Positions 25,307 through 33,501 of a stretch of 64,000 nucleotides of DNA are shown in pieces. Location of the stretch: positions 1,438,847 to 1,502,846 of the forward strand of contig NZ_KV440953.1 in NCBI RefSeq assembly GCF_001636425.1. The letters run 5' to 3'. Every line of letters starts with the position of its first letter. The stretch's first letter is position 1. This stretch comes from Heyndrickxia acidicola. Lineage in GTDB: Bacteria; Bacillota; Bacilli; Bacillales; Bacillaceae_C. The notes beneath the pieces were generated by a model that worked only from the letters and a program-made list of their open reading frames with translations, searched no databases and was not told the origin of the DNA. Position numbers and translations under genes: made by a program.

Positions 25307-26371
25307 ATGGAATTTCGTGTTGACTTTATATCATTTTATGTAATTCAGGTTGAAGGCAAAGAAGAACAAGCTGACAAAAGCTTCAAACATTTTCAGACTT
25401 TAGATACAGAAGAGTATGAGGAAAGCGCGTTAAAAGAGTTCTTAGATGGAGAGCTGACAAAGATTGTTAAAAGGAAGGTTGAGCGCCATCCTAAGTCAGA
25501 GCAGGTTCCAACCAAGCTTGGAAGGTTTATTGTAGAGCCGGGCCACCCGCTGGATTCGAACCCTAACTATAATCAATTCAACCGTGCAAGGGCTTGTCTG
25601 GATAAAGAGCAATTCAAACAAGCAAGTGAAGAGTTTCTGCGTATTTATCTTGATACCAGTGCTGTAAGGGGCGGAGCCTTTATAGTAGCAAGAGCCACAC
25701 CGAGAAAATATTTCAACGATTCCTTTGTGTTTATTATGAAATGTGACTTCGAACCAAAGGTTGCTTCCATTTCAGATGAATCAACCTTAATACGAAATGT
25801 AGAAATGGCCATTACAACTAAAAATATGAAGTCGATTTTATACCCTCACATGCCTGAGGAGGGAATGACGGAAGAAGGTGAATTAAAAATCCATCAGGCA
25901 TCCCATGCCCGTTATTTCGAGGATTTTTTAAAATTTGTGGAATACGGTGAATCAATGCCTGAAATCATGAAGGCACAGGTTAAAACGATGGTAGAAGACC
26001 ATTTTCACGAAGTATTTGAAAAAGAAAGCCCAGAACGGCAAGCATTTGAAGAAGAAATGGAAATATGGGAAGCAAGCCCGAAACGAGAAATTAAAGAACG
26101 ACTCTCAACCGAACAGGTCGTGGAAGCTGCAGCTCAAATCGTCGAAAACACTCCTGAAGCCCAGCTTCAATTGAAAATGGGGGAAACGAGTATAAATACC
26201 CTGCTTGCAAACTTCGGAGATACGATTCATTTAGGTAAAATTAATGGCCGCTATGTCCTGCTGGTTGAAGCCGACTCTGTACAATTCGAAAAAGGCTTCT
26301 CCCCTATTGAATTTCATAAGCCCGATGATTTGCATAGCATCATAGAAAAAATTCGGATTAAATCTTATTAG
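25307..26371 (+). CDS. DUF3900-type protein of unknown function
   Basis: 354 aa, soluble and acidic, starting MEFRVDFISFYVIQVEGKEE. It resembles the uncharacterised Bacillus DUF3900 family by overall length and the segments GGAFIVARATPRKYFNDSFV and LLANFGDTIHLGKINGRYVL. The middle is alpha-helical and charged (EMEIWEASPKREIKERLST). The N-terminal part carries VEGKEEQADKSFKHFQTL and the remainder no catalytic motif that I recognise. AGGTGAG lies 3-4 nt before the ATG at 25,307. The frame is open back to 25,124 but with poor start context. Single gene. Some DUF3900-like proteins are discussed as nucleoid-associated (YejK/NdpA-like), which I cannot confirm here. Confidence 0.65.
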   Translation: MEFRVDFISFYVIQVEGKEEQADKSFKHFQTLDTEEYEESALKEFLDGELTKIVKRKVERHPKSEQVPTKLGRFIVEPGHPLDSNPNYNQFNRARACLDKEQFKQASEEFLRIYLDTSAVRGGAFIVARATPRKYFNDSFVFIMKCDFEPKVASISDESTLIRNVEMAITTKNMKSILYPHMPEEGMTEEGELKIHQASHARYFEDFLKFVEYGESMPEIMKAQVKTMVEDHFHEVFEKESPERQAFEEEMEIWEASPKREIKERLSTEQVVEAAAQIVENTPEAQLQLKMGETSINTLLANFGDTIHLGKINGRYVLLVEADSVQFEKGFSPIEFHKPDDLHSIIEKIRIKSY

Positions 26372-26472
26372 ATAAGCTGTAGACTGGTTTAGTATGTCCA
26401 ATGAAAGATTTGTTTTATATCCCCTCTTGCCGAAGTTTACTTTTAATTGTAGATTTCGGTTTTTTAAATTTT

Positions 26473-26541
26473 GGCTGTTTCCCATAGATTGTTGTTTTTC
26501 GCAAAAGTGTTAAATTCGTGTGAAGTGAGTCTTCATGGAAT
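26473..26541. repeat. Family I MITE-like element, truncated copy F
   Basis: Left end GGCTGTTTCCCATAGATTGT followed by tttttcgcaaaagtgttaaa, as in copies A and B. The right half is missing. It lies 100 bp after the stop codon of the DUF3900 gene. Confidence 0.75.
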
Positions 26542-26690
26542 AGTAATCTCCATTCTTTACACCCATTTTACACTTTATATAAACAAGCTCTTTTTGATTA
26601 GCAGAAATTTCCCGAAAAAAATCCCATACAAATAATAGCAGTTTGGACCTTAATTTTTCTTGTATAGGCACTTTTAGGGTTTTAAATAAT

Positions 26691-26791
26691 AGCTGTGTTA
26701 AATTTTAATGTTGATAACTGCTCGTTTTTTTACTCATTTTACAGTAAAGAAAGGAACGTTTCACAACGTATGAGCTAAAAAACATCAGCCT
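26691..26791. repeat. Family II repeat, copy in reverse orientation
   Basis: agctgtgttaaattttaatg then gttgataactgctcg, ending gtatgagctaaaaaacatcag. Same ends and core as the element at 10,458-10,565, inverted and diverged in the middle. The rest of 26,372-26,883 has no gene. Confidence 0.75.
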
Positions 26792-26883
26792 CCTTAAGCA
26801 AAGCCAAAATAAAAAAAAACTGCTCTTAAAGGCAGTCAATTATTAGTAACCAATCAGGAGCCTGCTCAATGTTCGAAATATTA

Positions 26884-27240
26884 TTATTCATTATAAAATT
26901 CTTTTGGGACAGGGCCGTATTTGTTTGGTCTGTCTTGGCTGTCCTGGCACATAAACACGATAAAGATAATTGTACCGATTACAGGGATGAGATTGATTAA
27001 TTGCACCCATCCGCTTTTCCCCGTATCATGCAGCCTTCTTGCACTGACAGCTAAGCTTGGTATTAAAACTGCCAAACCATAAAGAAATGGGAGAAGAGAA
27101 TGAGTGTGCAAAATAGCATCTACTATCCTAACTATCAGTTCGAAAATAAAATTAAAAAGAACAAACATCCAGTATTCTTTCCTCCTTGCCCTCCCCTCAA
27201 AACCGGCGTAATTATTTAATACTTTTAAATACCATTGCAT
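26884..27240 (-). CDS. DUF805 family membrane protein
   Basis: 118 aa with the DUF805 signature: YAGFEGRARRKEYWMFVLFN near the N-terminus, then three hydrophobic helices (about 26-46, 50-69, 82-100) and SLAVSARRLHDTGKSGWVQL in the loop, ending DRPNKYGPVP. Family members are small inner-membrane proteins of unknown role. AAGGTGG precedes the ATG at 27,240 by 8 nt. A GTG 12 bp upstream overlaps it. Divergent from cdaS. Confidence 0.9.
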   Translation of the reverse strand: MQWYLKVLNNYAGFEGRARRKEYWMFVLFNFIFELIVRIVDAILHTHSLLPFLYGLAVLIPSLAVSARRLHDTGKSGWVQLINLIPVIGTIIFIVFMCQDSQDRPNKYGPVPKEFYNE

Positions 27241-27470
27241 TGCAAATCCCACCTTTTATGGAAAACATACTCTTTGTTACAGATAACCCTTACTCTTCCT
27301 CTGTCCCTTAATGTCTAATGCTTGTTATTTTATCCTTCAGTCAATTTGTGTTTATCCGAAATGTTTACCCGTATAGAAATCAGACAATAATATTATCTGT
27401 AGCTTAATAATGGTCCGAAAAAGCCTTACTATCCACATTGTTTGCAAAAAAATAGCCGGAGGATACAAGC

Positions 27471-28094
27471 ATGGACAACAATTGCGACTTCTCACCAATG
27501 AAGGAACGTTTAGAAAAGGATATTCAATACTTAATCGGTTTATTACAATCGAATTTAAGCGTCCTCGAAAACGAAGGACATTGTGTGTTAGGCGGTCTGG
27601 AAAATGTTAAAGAGTACCTTATCGGAATCGAAGCAATGGCTTCCTCCTTTTATTTAAATTGTTATCTATCCTCTTTTACGGATACCTATAAGGATTTATC
27701 TACTTCAGTTCAACAGCTGTCAAGTCATAGGCATGGCGCTCTAATCGTTGTGGAGCGCAGTGACTCACTTGATCCATTTATTCATAAAGGTACCACCATA
27801 GATGCTATGGTCACACATCAACTTTTAGAAACTATATTCTATCCAGGAAACCCCCTGCATGACGGAGCTGTATTAATACGCGGAAACAAAGTAGCCTCTG
27901 CGGGAAACGTTCTTCCCTTGACATCTAAAAAATTGCAGGACGAAAGCCTTGGAACACGCCACCGTGCGGCTTTAGGTATATCCGAAAAAAGTGATGCACT
28001 AACATTGGTAGTCTCAGAAGAAACCGGAAAGATTTCATTTACTTTAAATGGAACCCTTCATCCTATTAACACGGAGCTGCCAATTGTTTTCTAG
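27471..28094 (+). CDS. cdaS: Sporulation-type diadenylate cyclase CdaS
   Basis: Synthesises c-di-AMP from two ATP. 207 aa. An N-terminal two-helix regulatory segment (about 1-75) is followed by a DAC domain with both catalytic motifs: LHDGAV (Asp131-Gly-Ala) and GTRHRAALG (Arg163-His-Arg165). There are no transmembrane helices (unlike CdaA) and no DNA-integrity domain (unlike DisA), so this is CdaS/YojJ. In B. subtilis CdaS is expressed in the forespore and its N-terminal helices autoinhibit the enzyme. GGAGG is 9 nt before the ATG. I could not identify a convincing sigma-G promoter. Monocistronic. Confidence 0.95.
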   Translation: MDNNCDFSPMKERLEKDIQYLIGLLQSNLSVLENEGHCVLGGLENVKEYLIGIEAMASSFYLNCYLSSFTDTYKDLSTSVQQLSSHRHGALIVVERSDSLDPFIHKGTTIDAMVTHQLLETIFYPGNPLHDGAVLIRGNKVASAGNVLPLTSKKLQDESLGTRHRAALGISEKSDALTLVVSEETGKISFTLNGTLHPINTELPIVF

Positions 28095-28583
28095 GTTCAG
28101 GATTTGCCACTTACCATTACTACGGATAAATCATTATTTAAGTAATCATACGATCATAGCAGTCCCTATTATTAAAAATCACTAATTTCTTTTAAGCAAT
28201 TCAAACAATCTTTTTTTGGGATTTTGTTAAAGATCTCTATTGTTCTGCGACCCTAAAAAAATCAGAAATATAATAAATTTATACGAAATGCCTTACACGA
28301 AGAAGGCGTTACTGCATTTTCAGGTACATTGTTACGTGCTAAAAAATACTCCCTTTTTCCATATCGATTTTTCTTTATAATTAGTCTGGGGTACACATTA
28401 CAGCAGAGTATCGTTCCTCTTTCCCTATTTTCTAATGAATTATGATATATCAGCACTTTTATTTTGTGCTCAAAGATTAAATCATCTTTAAAACGTATGC
28501 CGCTTGCAATATTCTTGCAATCAGCAAATAGAATCTGTCGATTTCTGTTGAAAAAAGAATCCTTTTAATTTATCTTTAAAAAC
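28095..28583. other. Intergenic region without a recognised gene
   Basis: AT-rich. A leftward frame at 28,262-28,456 (64 codons) has no ribosome binding site or family signature. No clear terminator hairpin for cdaS was seen. Confidence 0.4.
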
Positions 28584-28612
28584 TTGCTATACATGTTTTT
28601 TTCTGTTATATT
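28584..28612 (+). promoter_or_regulatory. Sigma-A promoter of the cold-shock gene
   Basis: TTGCTA (28,584-28,589), 17 bp, TATATT (28,607-28,612). The predicted start near 28,619 gives a leader of about 110 nt, long as usual for cold-shock mRNAs. The leader ends with tgtgtgttcacaca, a small hairpin directly before AGGAGG. Confidence 0.8.
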
Positions 28613-28730
28613 AATAAAGAATTATTTTTGTTCGGTATGTAAGGATAGAAAGTGTTATACTTATCGCCTGATATCACTTGAGCAAGGATAGTAATACATT
28701 GTGTGTTCACACACTAGGAGGAAAAAGATT

Positions 28731-28934
28731 ATGACACAAGGTACAGTAAAATGGTTCAACAGCGAAAAAGGTTTCGGTTTCATTGAAGTAGAAGGCGGCA
28801 GCGATGTATTCGTTCACTTCTCAGCGATTCAAGGCGAAGGTTTCAAAACACTTGAAGAAGGCCAAAAAGTATCTTTTGACATCGAAGAAGGCGCTCGTGG
28901 ACCACAAGCTGCTAACGTTACAAAAGAAGCTTAA
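28731..28934 (+). CDS. cspB: Cold-shock protein (CspB-like)
   Basis: 67 aa single OB-fold RNA/DNA chaperone. RNP1 is KGFGFIEV and RNP2 VFVHF, framed by [11 protein letters not shown] and [15 protein letters not shown] with the C-terminus [11 protein letters not shown]. It is closer to B. subtilis CspB than to CspC or CspD at [17 protein letters not shown]. Paralogue naming is tentative because Bacilli carry several. AGGAGG lies 9 nt before ATG 28,731. A GTG-started extension upstream is part of the leader. Own promoter and strong terminator, hence monocistronic. Confidence 0.95.
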   Translation: MTQGTVKWFNSEKGFGFIEVEGGSDVFVHFSAIQGEGFKTLEEGQKVSFDIEEGARGPQAANVTKEA

Positions 28935-28947
28935 TTAACTTTTAACG

Positions 28948-28979
28948 AAAAACAGATCCATTCGGATCTGTTTTTTATT
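28948..28979 (+). terminator. Terminator of the cold-shock gene
   Basis: aaaaacagatcc (28,948-28,959) pairs with ggatctgttttt (28,964-28,975), 4-nt loop and a T run. Confidence 0.94.
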
Positions 28980-29114
28980 TTTTATTTATATACAAGCCTT
29001 TATCAAAATCTTCCTCCCGAATGAAAGAAACTTCGCCGCTTTGACGAGGTTTCTTTCATAGGAAATTCATTTAAATACCCGATCTTATATGGTTTCTATT
29101 TAAGAGAAAATCCT

Positions 29115-30320
29115 TTATACATGTATGGAGGGCGAAGTTATTTCCTGTTTCTTTTTGCCAGAAGAGTTTAGAACCAGAAAAAGTGCTGCAAACAACAGCA
29201 AGCCTGTTACGACAAACACCATTCGAATTGAAAATAGCCCCCCAACCGCACCGCCAATCATAGGGCCAATCATTCCTCCCAGTTGATTAGCTGTCTGGTT
29301 TAAGCTGAATGCGCGTCCCCGGAAGTCTTGAGAAGTCGTTTTCACAACAAGCCCATTGATGGCAGGAAATACACCGCAGAAGAATACCCCAAAGATAAAC
29401 CGGACAATTGAAAAGCCCCATATATCTCCAAAGATCGTTTGTGCAAGCGTCCCAATTCCTCCGCCGAGCAATCCGATGACCAGCACTTTATTAAATCCTA
29501 CTTTGTCAGCAAGTTTGCCCCAATACGGACCGCAAATAACACTTGCAATTCCAGGAAGTGAAAAAACAATACCTGCAAGCAAAGAGGTGTTAGAAGCAGA
29601 ACCTCCTAATTTTACAATATAAAGCGGAAGAACAGGTTCGATTGTCATCAAAGAACACGTTGTGACAATCGTTAAAAACATAATCATGATAAACATCCGG
29701 TTAGAAGCAGCTTGTTTTAAATCATTCATAACCGATCCTTTTTCTTTAGATGGGGTGAAATTTTCCTCTTTCACCCAGAAAATAACCATTAGTGTTGAAA
29801 TAAGTACGAGCAGCCCTCCGCTTGCAAAAGCGACCCGGTTGCCTGCTAGTTCGGCTATTCCTCCCCCTATCAGCGGCCCAATGACTCCACCTGCAGCTGT
29901 AGCTGTAGAAATCATGGCTAAAGCATAACCGACTTTATCATTTGGCGTGTTGGTTCCTACCAGTGCAATAGTACCCGGTATAAATCCAGTAAGAAGTCCC
30001 TGAGAAATCCTTAGTGCGAGCAATTCATACGGATTGGTAACAAAGGCAGTAAGTGTGTAGATAACAAATAAGGCGAGTCCTGCCCTAATTATCATTGGCT
30101 TTCTGCCGTATCGGTCCGACATGCTTCCCCAAAAAGGGGCAGCGATGGCTCCCGCTAAAAAGGCTGCACTAAAAAGTACACCTGACCACATCTCAATATG
30201 CTGATGAACATGAATTTGTATTAAAAACAACGGAAGGAAAGGGATAACCATTGAATAGCTGGCAGAGGTAAAAAACGCTCCAACCCATAAAACCCATAAA
30301 TTTCGTTTCCAGACGGCCAA
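29115..30320 (-). CDS. MFS transporter, drug:H+ antiporter type
   Basis: 401 aa with 12 predicted transmembrane helices. Loop 2-3 carries GSMSDRYGRKP, the motif A of the major facilitator superfamily, and a second copy GKLADKVGFNK lies in loop 8-9. Helix 5 has GGVIGPLIGGGIAE, the antiporter motif C of exporters. It is related to the MdtG/YkuC-like DHA1 family. The substrate is unknown. The start is TTG 30,320 with GAGGGAG 8 nt upstream. The open frame continues 21 codons further without a ribosome binding site. Stand-alone. Confidence 0.87.
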   Translation of the reverse strand: MAVWKRNLWVLWVGAFFTSASYSMVIPFLPLFLIQIHVHQHIEMWSGVLFSAAFLAGAIAAPFWGSMSDRYGRKPMIIRAGLALFVIYTLTAFVTNPYELLALRISQGLLTGFIPGTIALVGTNTPNDKVGYALAMISTATAAGGVIGPLIGGGIAELAGNRVAFASGGLLVLISTLMVIFWVKEENFTPSKEKGSVMNDLKQAASNRMFIMIMFLTIVTTCSLMTIEPVLPLYIVKLGGSASNTSLLAGIVFSLPGIASVICGPYWGKLADKVGFNKVLVIGLLGGGIGTLAQTIFGDIWGFSIVRFIFGVFFCGVFPAINGLVVKTTSQDFRGRAFSLNQTANQLGGMIGPMIGGAVGGLFSIRMVFVVTGLLLFAALFLVLNSSGKKKQEITSPSIHV

Positions 30321-30439
30321 GATGAACACTCCCTCGGATTTAAAGCATGCATTTTCAGTTCCCTTTTTTACTAAGGTCATCATAACACAATTAAAAAATA
30401 TTTCCAGACCCGAAATAATTATTTTTTAAAATTAGTCTA

Positions 30440-30930
30440 TTATCCTGCCCGTTGATTTATAAAGGTCGCACACTTTCCAAGCCGTCGGGAAAGCCTCTTC
30501 CTCATTGTGCTTATGCGGGTCTTCCTTTGCCTGCTTTTCTGAGAAAGAACTCATTCCTTCTCCTTCAATCAACATTGGAAGTTTACTGAGACAAGGGTTG
30601 CGCCTTGAACTTCCTGCTGGTGGATTTACGCTTCAGGCACTCGCTTTCCGCGGGGCTGCCGGAAGCCTCCTCGTCGCTGTGCTCCTGCGGGGTCTTCCTT
30701 TGGCCAGCTGATCCCGAAGGAGTCTGGTACCTTATTCTCCAATCAACTTTGTATATCAATCAACATCGGGAATTTAAGATAGATATGGGAAGTGCCATGT
30801 CATTCCTGCTGGGTGGTTTCCGCTGCAAGCACTCGCTTTCCGCAAGCGGTTGATAGAGCTTTTTCATCTATGTACTACTACAAGGTCTTCCTTAACGCTC
30901 TATTCTAAACAGGAGGTCTTGCGTATCCTC
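30440..30930. repeat. Family IV repeat cluster (three or more degraded units)
   Basis: Units begin near 30,447 (gttgatttataaagg), 30,612 (gtggatttacgcttcaggca) and 30,825 (ggtttccgctgcaagcactc). The middle unit keeps cactcgctttccgcggggct and gtgctcctgcggggtcttcc, the hallmark of a repeat widespread in Bacillaceae intergenic DNA. GC-rich against its surroundings, with no coding sequence. Other fragments: 2690-2785, 19,365-19,440, 23,720-23,830, 41,707-41,865, 45,105-45,150, 60,826-60,870. Confidence 0.78.
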
Positions 30931-30967
30931 CCATCTCAATTATTGAGCTTTTGCAGAGTAAAAAAAT

Positions 30968-31007
30968 AAAGCCCCAGTTTTTTATCGAGAAAAAACTGGG
31001 GCTTTTT
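30968..31007. terminator. Strong bidirectional terminator downstream of the SEC-C gene
   Basis: aaagccccagttttt (30,968-30,982) pairs perfectly with aaaaactggggcttt (30,991-31,005). It is 180 bp beyond the stop codon of the leftward SEC-C gene, separated from it by a decayed family I element. Confidence 0.9.
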
Positions 31008-31029
31008 GATATTTTTTATAAAATATATT

Positions 31030-31184
31030 GGCTTTTTACGTAAAATGGTGTAACTATTATTTTCAAAAGATAGTTAGGACACTTGACGCAGTATGCAAGC
31101 CTTCGAATAATGAGAATCAAAATTTTATGATGGCTGACTAAATTAAGGATTCGTATCTAAAGCAATATTCTAAGGAAAACAGAT
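31030..31184. repeat. Family I MITE-like element, decayed copy J (reverse orientation)
   Basis: Left ggctttttacgtaaaat and right aaagcaatattctaaggaaa...acagat align with the ends of copy D. The interior is strongly diverged. The right end stops 1 bp before the stop codon (31,186) of the SEC-C gene. Confidence 0.55.
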
Positions 31185-31185
31185 A

Positions 31186-33030
31186 TTAATTAGCAGCAAC
31201 TGCTTTTTTTTCAGTAAGTTCCATAAGCTGAGCTTCTGTTTTTTTCAAACTTGATGTTAATACTCCTGAGATACCCTCAGCCTTATTTTGGTCAACCCAT
31301 TTTGCAAATGCCTTTAGAACACTTATGAAGTCCTTTACTTGGGTTTTGGTCAAGTTTTCATGCAATCCGGCATAATCTGTGCCAATTAGGCCTTCCCAGA
31401 AAGGAAGTGTACACTCCTCCCATTGCTTGATATGCGGATGGAGCTGCATCGCTACCCTTAAATCCCATAAGCTGTTTTTATATTTTCGGACTGTATTATC
31501 CTTTTTTCCATCAGTCTTCTCAGTAAAGAATTGCACAAAATCCGCTGCATAGAAAGGCTCCATTTCCTTTTCAGAGAAACCAAGTTCCATGTATACTGGA
31601 TCCTTTTCATGGAGAGATTTCTCACGCTGTAAAAGAGGTTCTAGAACCGCCTTTCTTTCTGCCCCTCCAGTTACGAAAGGAGAAAGCTTCAGTCCCAGCT
31701 GATTGCGCACAGAGTTAAAATCAGCGGTTACATCTACGTTTTTAAATCTTTTCTGTATAAGCTGATAAAGCGTGTACTCTGATTGTTTTAACCAGGTATC
31801 TGCATCATCTGCTCTTCCATTTTGGACAAGCTCCATTAAGGAATTTCCGTCTAATATAGGGTTTTGTTTATGAATATCAAGACTTGCATGATTTTGAGCA
31901 TAAAGAGCAAAATATTGCGGCACGTTTGCATCTGCCTGTACAAGTGTATTATGAAGATCAAAGTGGGAAGGAACAAATGTCTTTTCGTCCCTATCTTCTT
32001 CCAGGACAAGGCTGTCTTGTAAATTGCCAAGCCAGTTTTTCATTTCTTCTGCTTTCTCTTTATCCAGTGCAATAAACTGCAGGCGATTGCCTGTAATGGT
32101 AAAGGTTCCGAATAAATCTACAAGGCGAATCTCTTCAGCCAATTCAGAATCCCTATAGCTTTTCCAATTTCCTACCCAGCTAAGGCTCTTATGATGCGTT
32201 TCCCACTTTTCAACCAGTAAGTTTTCCTGGCTATAAAGAAAATCATGCACATATTCCTCGTTTACTATTCTGTAATCCAGTGAATACTGATGGACTTCTT
32301 TTGTTGTTTTCCCGTGTTTTTCCGGTTGATTCTTATCCTCGAGAAGAACCACTATTTCAAGAAAACGTTCAACCAGCAGCTTTTCTATTGTGCAGGCGGT
32401 TTCCTCCGCCCATTTAAGTAATTGTTTTTTTACATGATCGATGGTGGATGGATCGTAGAAAGTCCTAACGCCATTAAAATAAGAATAGTCCTCGAAGCTT
32501 TCTATTAAACTAAAGGCTCCATACCATGGTAAAAAGTTCCCGATATTTTCTTTAATATTTTTTATATTGAAACGCTCTTTTGAAAAAACGTCCTCAAAAA
32601 CAATATCTGATCCAACACGATCTACAGCCTGTACAAACGCTGGCTTCATTGCCATCCAATCCTCGGCCATCGTCCGTTCACTTTCAGATAATTTGTTCCC
32701 TTTTTCCTCAATAAACCATTCGATTCCACTCTTTCCATTCGCATATGTACGAAAAAAGAACATCCAGTATAGAAAATATCCTTCATGTTTATCTTCACTT
32801 AGTAAATGCTTCGTTCTTGTACGAAACTCGTGCTTTAACTGGAAATAGTTACTCATAGAGTGGCTTTCTTCGAGAAACTGTTTAAGCCTTAATACCAGTC
32901 CATGACGCTGTACAAAGAATCTCTCGAGCTTTAATTCTTCTAAATTTGCAACATGGTCTTTTTTCATACAGCATTTCTTGTATTTTTTGCCGCTCCCACA
33001 TGGGCAAAGATCATTTCTATTTACTTTCAT
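31186..33030 (-). CDS. Large SEC-C motif protein of unknown function
   Basis: 614 aa. Residues 4-22 form a SEC-C zinc-binding motif, NDLCPCGSGKKYKKCC, as at the end of SecA and in many stand-alone proteins. The long remainder has no signature I recognise. Its middle is helical and rich in Trp and charged residues. The last 120 residues (AADFVQFFTEKTDGKKDNTV, RKYKNSLWDLRV, LTKTQVKDFISVLKAFAKWV) resemble the SAM-like core-binding domain of tyrosine recombinases, but no catalytic domain follows. The ATG at 33,030 is preferred because AGGTG lies 10 nt upstream. Single gene. Function not predictable. Confidence 0.75.
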   Translation of the reverse strand: MKVNRNDLCPCGSGKKYKKCCMKKDHVANLEELKLERFFVQRHGLVLRLKQFLEESHSMSNYFQLKHEFRTRTKHLLSEDKHEGYFLYWMFFFRTYANGKSGIEWFIEEKGNKLSESERTMAEDWMAMKPAFVQAVDRVGSDIVFEDVFSKERFNIKNIKENIGNFLPWYGAFSLIESFEDYSYFNGVRTFYDPSTIDHVKKQLLKWAEETACTIEKLLVERFLEIVVLLEDKNQPEKHGKTTKEVHQYSLDYRIVNEEYVHDFLYSQENLLVEKWETHHKSLSWVGNWKSYRDSELAEEIRLVDLFGTFTITGNRLQFIALDKEKAEEMKNWLGNLQDSLVLEEDRDEKTFVPSHFDLHNTLVQADANVPQYFALYAQNHASLDIHKQNPILDGNSLMELVQNGRADDADTWLKQSEYTLYQLIQKRFKNVDVTADFNSVRNQLGLKLSPFVTGGAERKAVLEPLLQREKSLHEKDPVYMELGFSEKEMEPFYAADFVQFFTEKTDGKKDNTVRKYKNSLWDLRVAMQLHPHIKQWEECTLPFWEGLIGTDYAGLHENLTKTQVKDFISVLKAFAKWVDQNKAEGISGVLTSSLKKTEAQLMELTEKKAVAAN

Positions 33031-33501
33031 TACTATCATTCACCTGCAACTTTTCTTTCGTTATTGTTAAGACTCATTTCATTCTGCCTGCCTAGATTAC
33101 CATTTAGGTAAAATAAACATTGGTCAGTAGCAGAGCCATTGTGAATAGCCGGACTTAGCCGGCTATTAAGAAGAGAATATATATTGGATATTTAAGGACC
33201 CTTCTTATTGTAGGCTAATCCTTTCAAAATTAAAAATGATAAACTAGTATTTAAATTCAGATAATGATTTCAACTGAATACAGTAAAGATTGCACGCTAT
33301 TAAACTCAGAACAGTCTGATATATCTGCCCCTCAGGTTTGGTAAAGAAATCAATTACGTTTTTACCTGTAAAAATAAAAGAGGCTTATAAACACCTTTTA
33401 AGTCACCCTCTTTATGAAAGAAAAATAAATTTTAATTAAATAAACTATTAACCCAATGTAGTCTCTATCTTGCTCAAGGGGCTTTCGGCTAGCGAATTAT
33501 T
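33031..33501. other. Intergenic region with a hairpin and a family III fragment
   Basis: aatagccgg/ccggctatt (33,148-33,171) is a perfect hairpin without a T run. About 33,372-33,417 is the terminal part of a family III repeat (agaggcttataaacacctt, ccttttaagtcaccctcttt). It may contribute to termination of the leftward dipeptidase gene 85 bp away. No gene seen. Confidence 0.55.

Noticed and set aside
28262-28456. 64-codon leftward frame between cdaS and the cold-shock gene
   Set aside because: No ribosome binding site, no family, AT-rich filler composition.
30440-30930. Frames of 68 and 82 codons at 30,505-30,853
   Set aside because: They run through family IV repeat DNA, whose high GC keeps frames open. 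No real gene signature.
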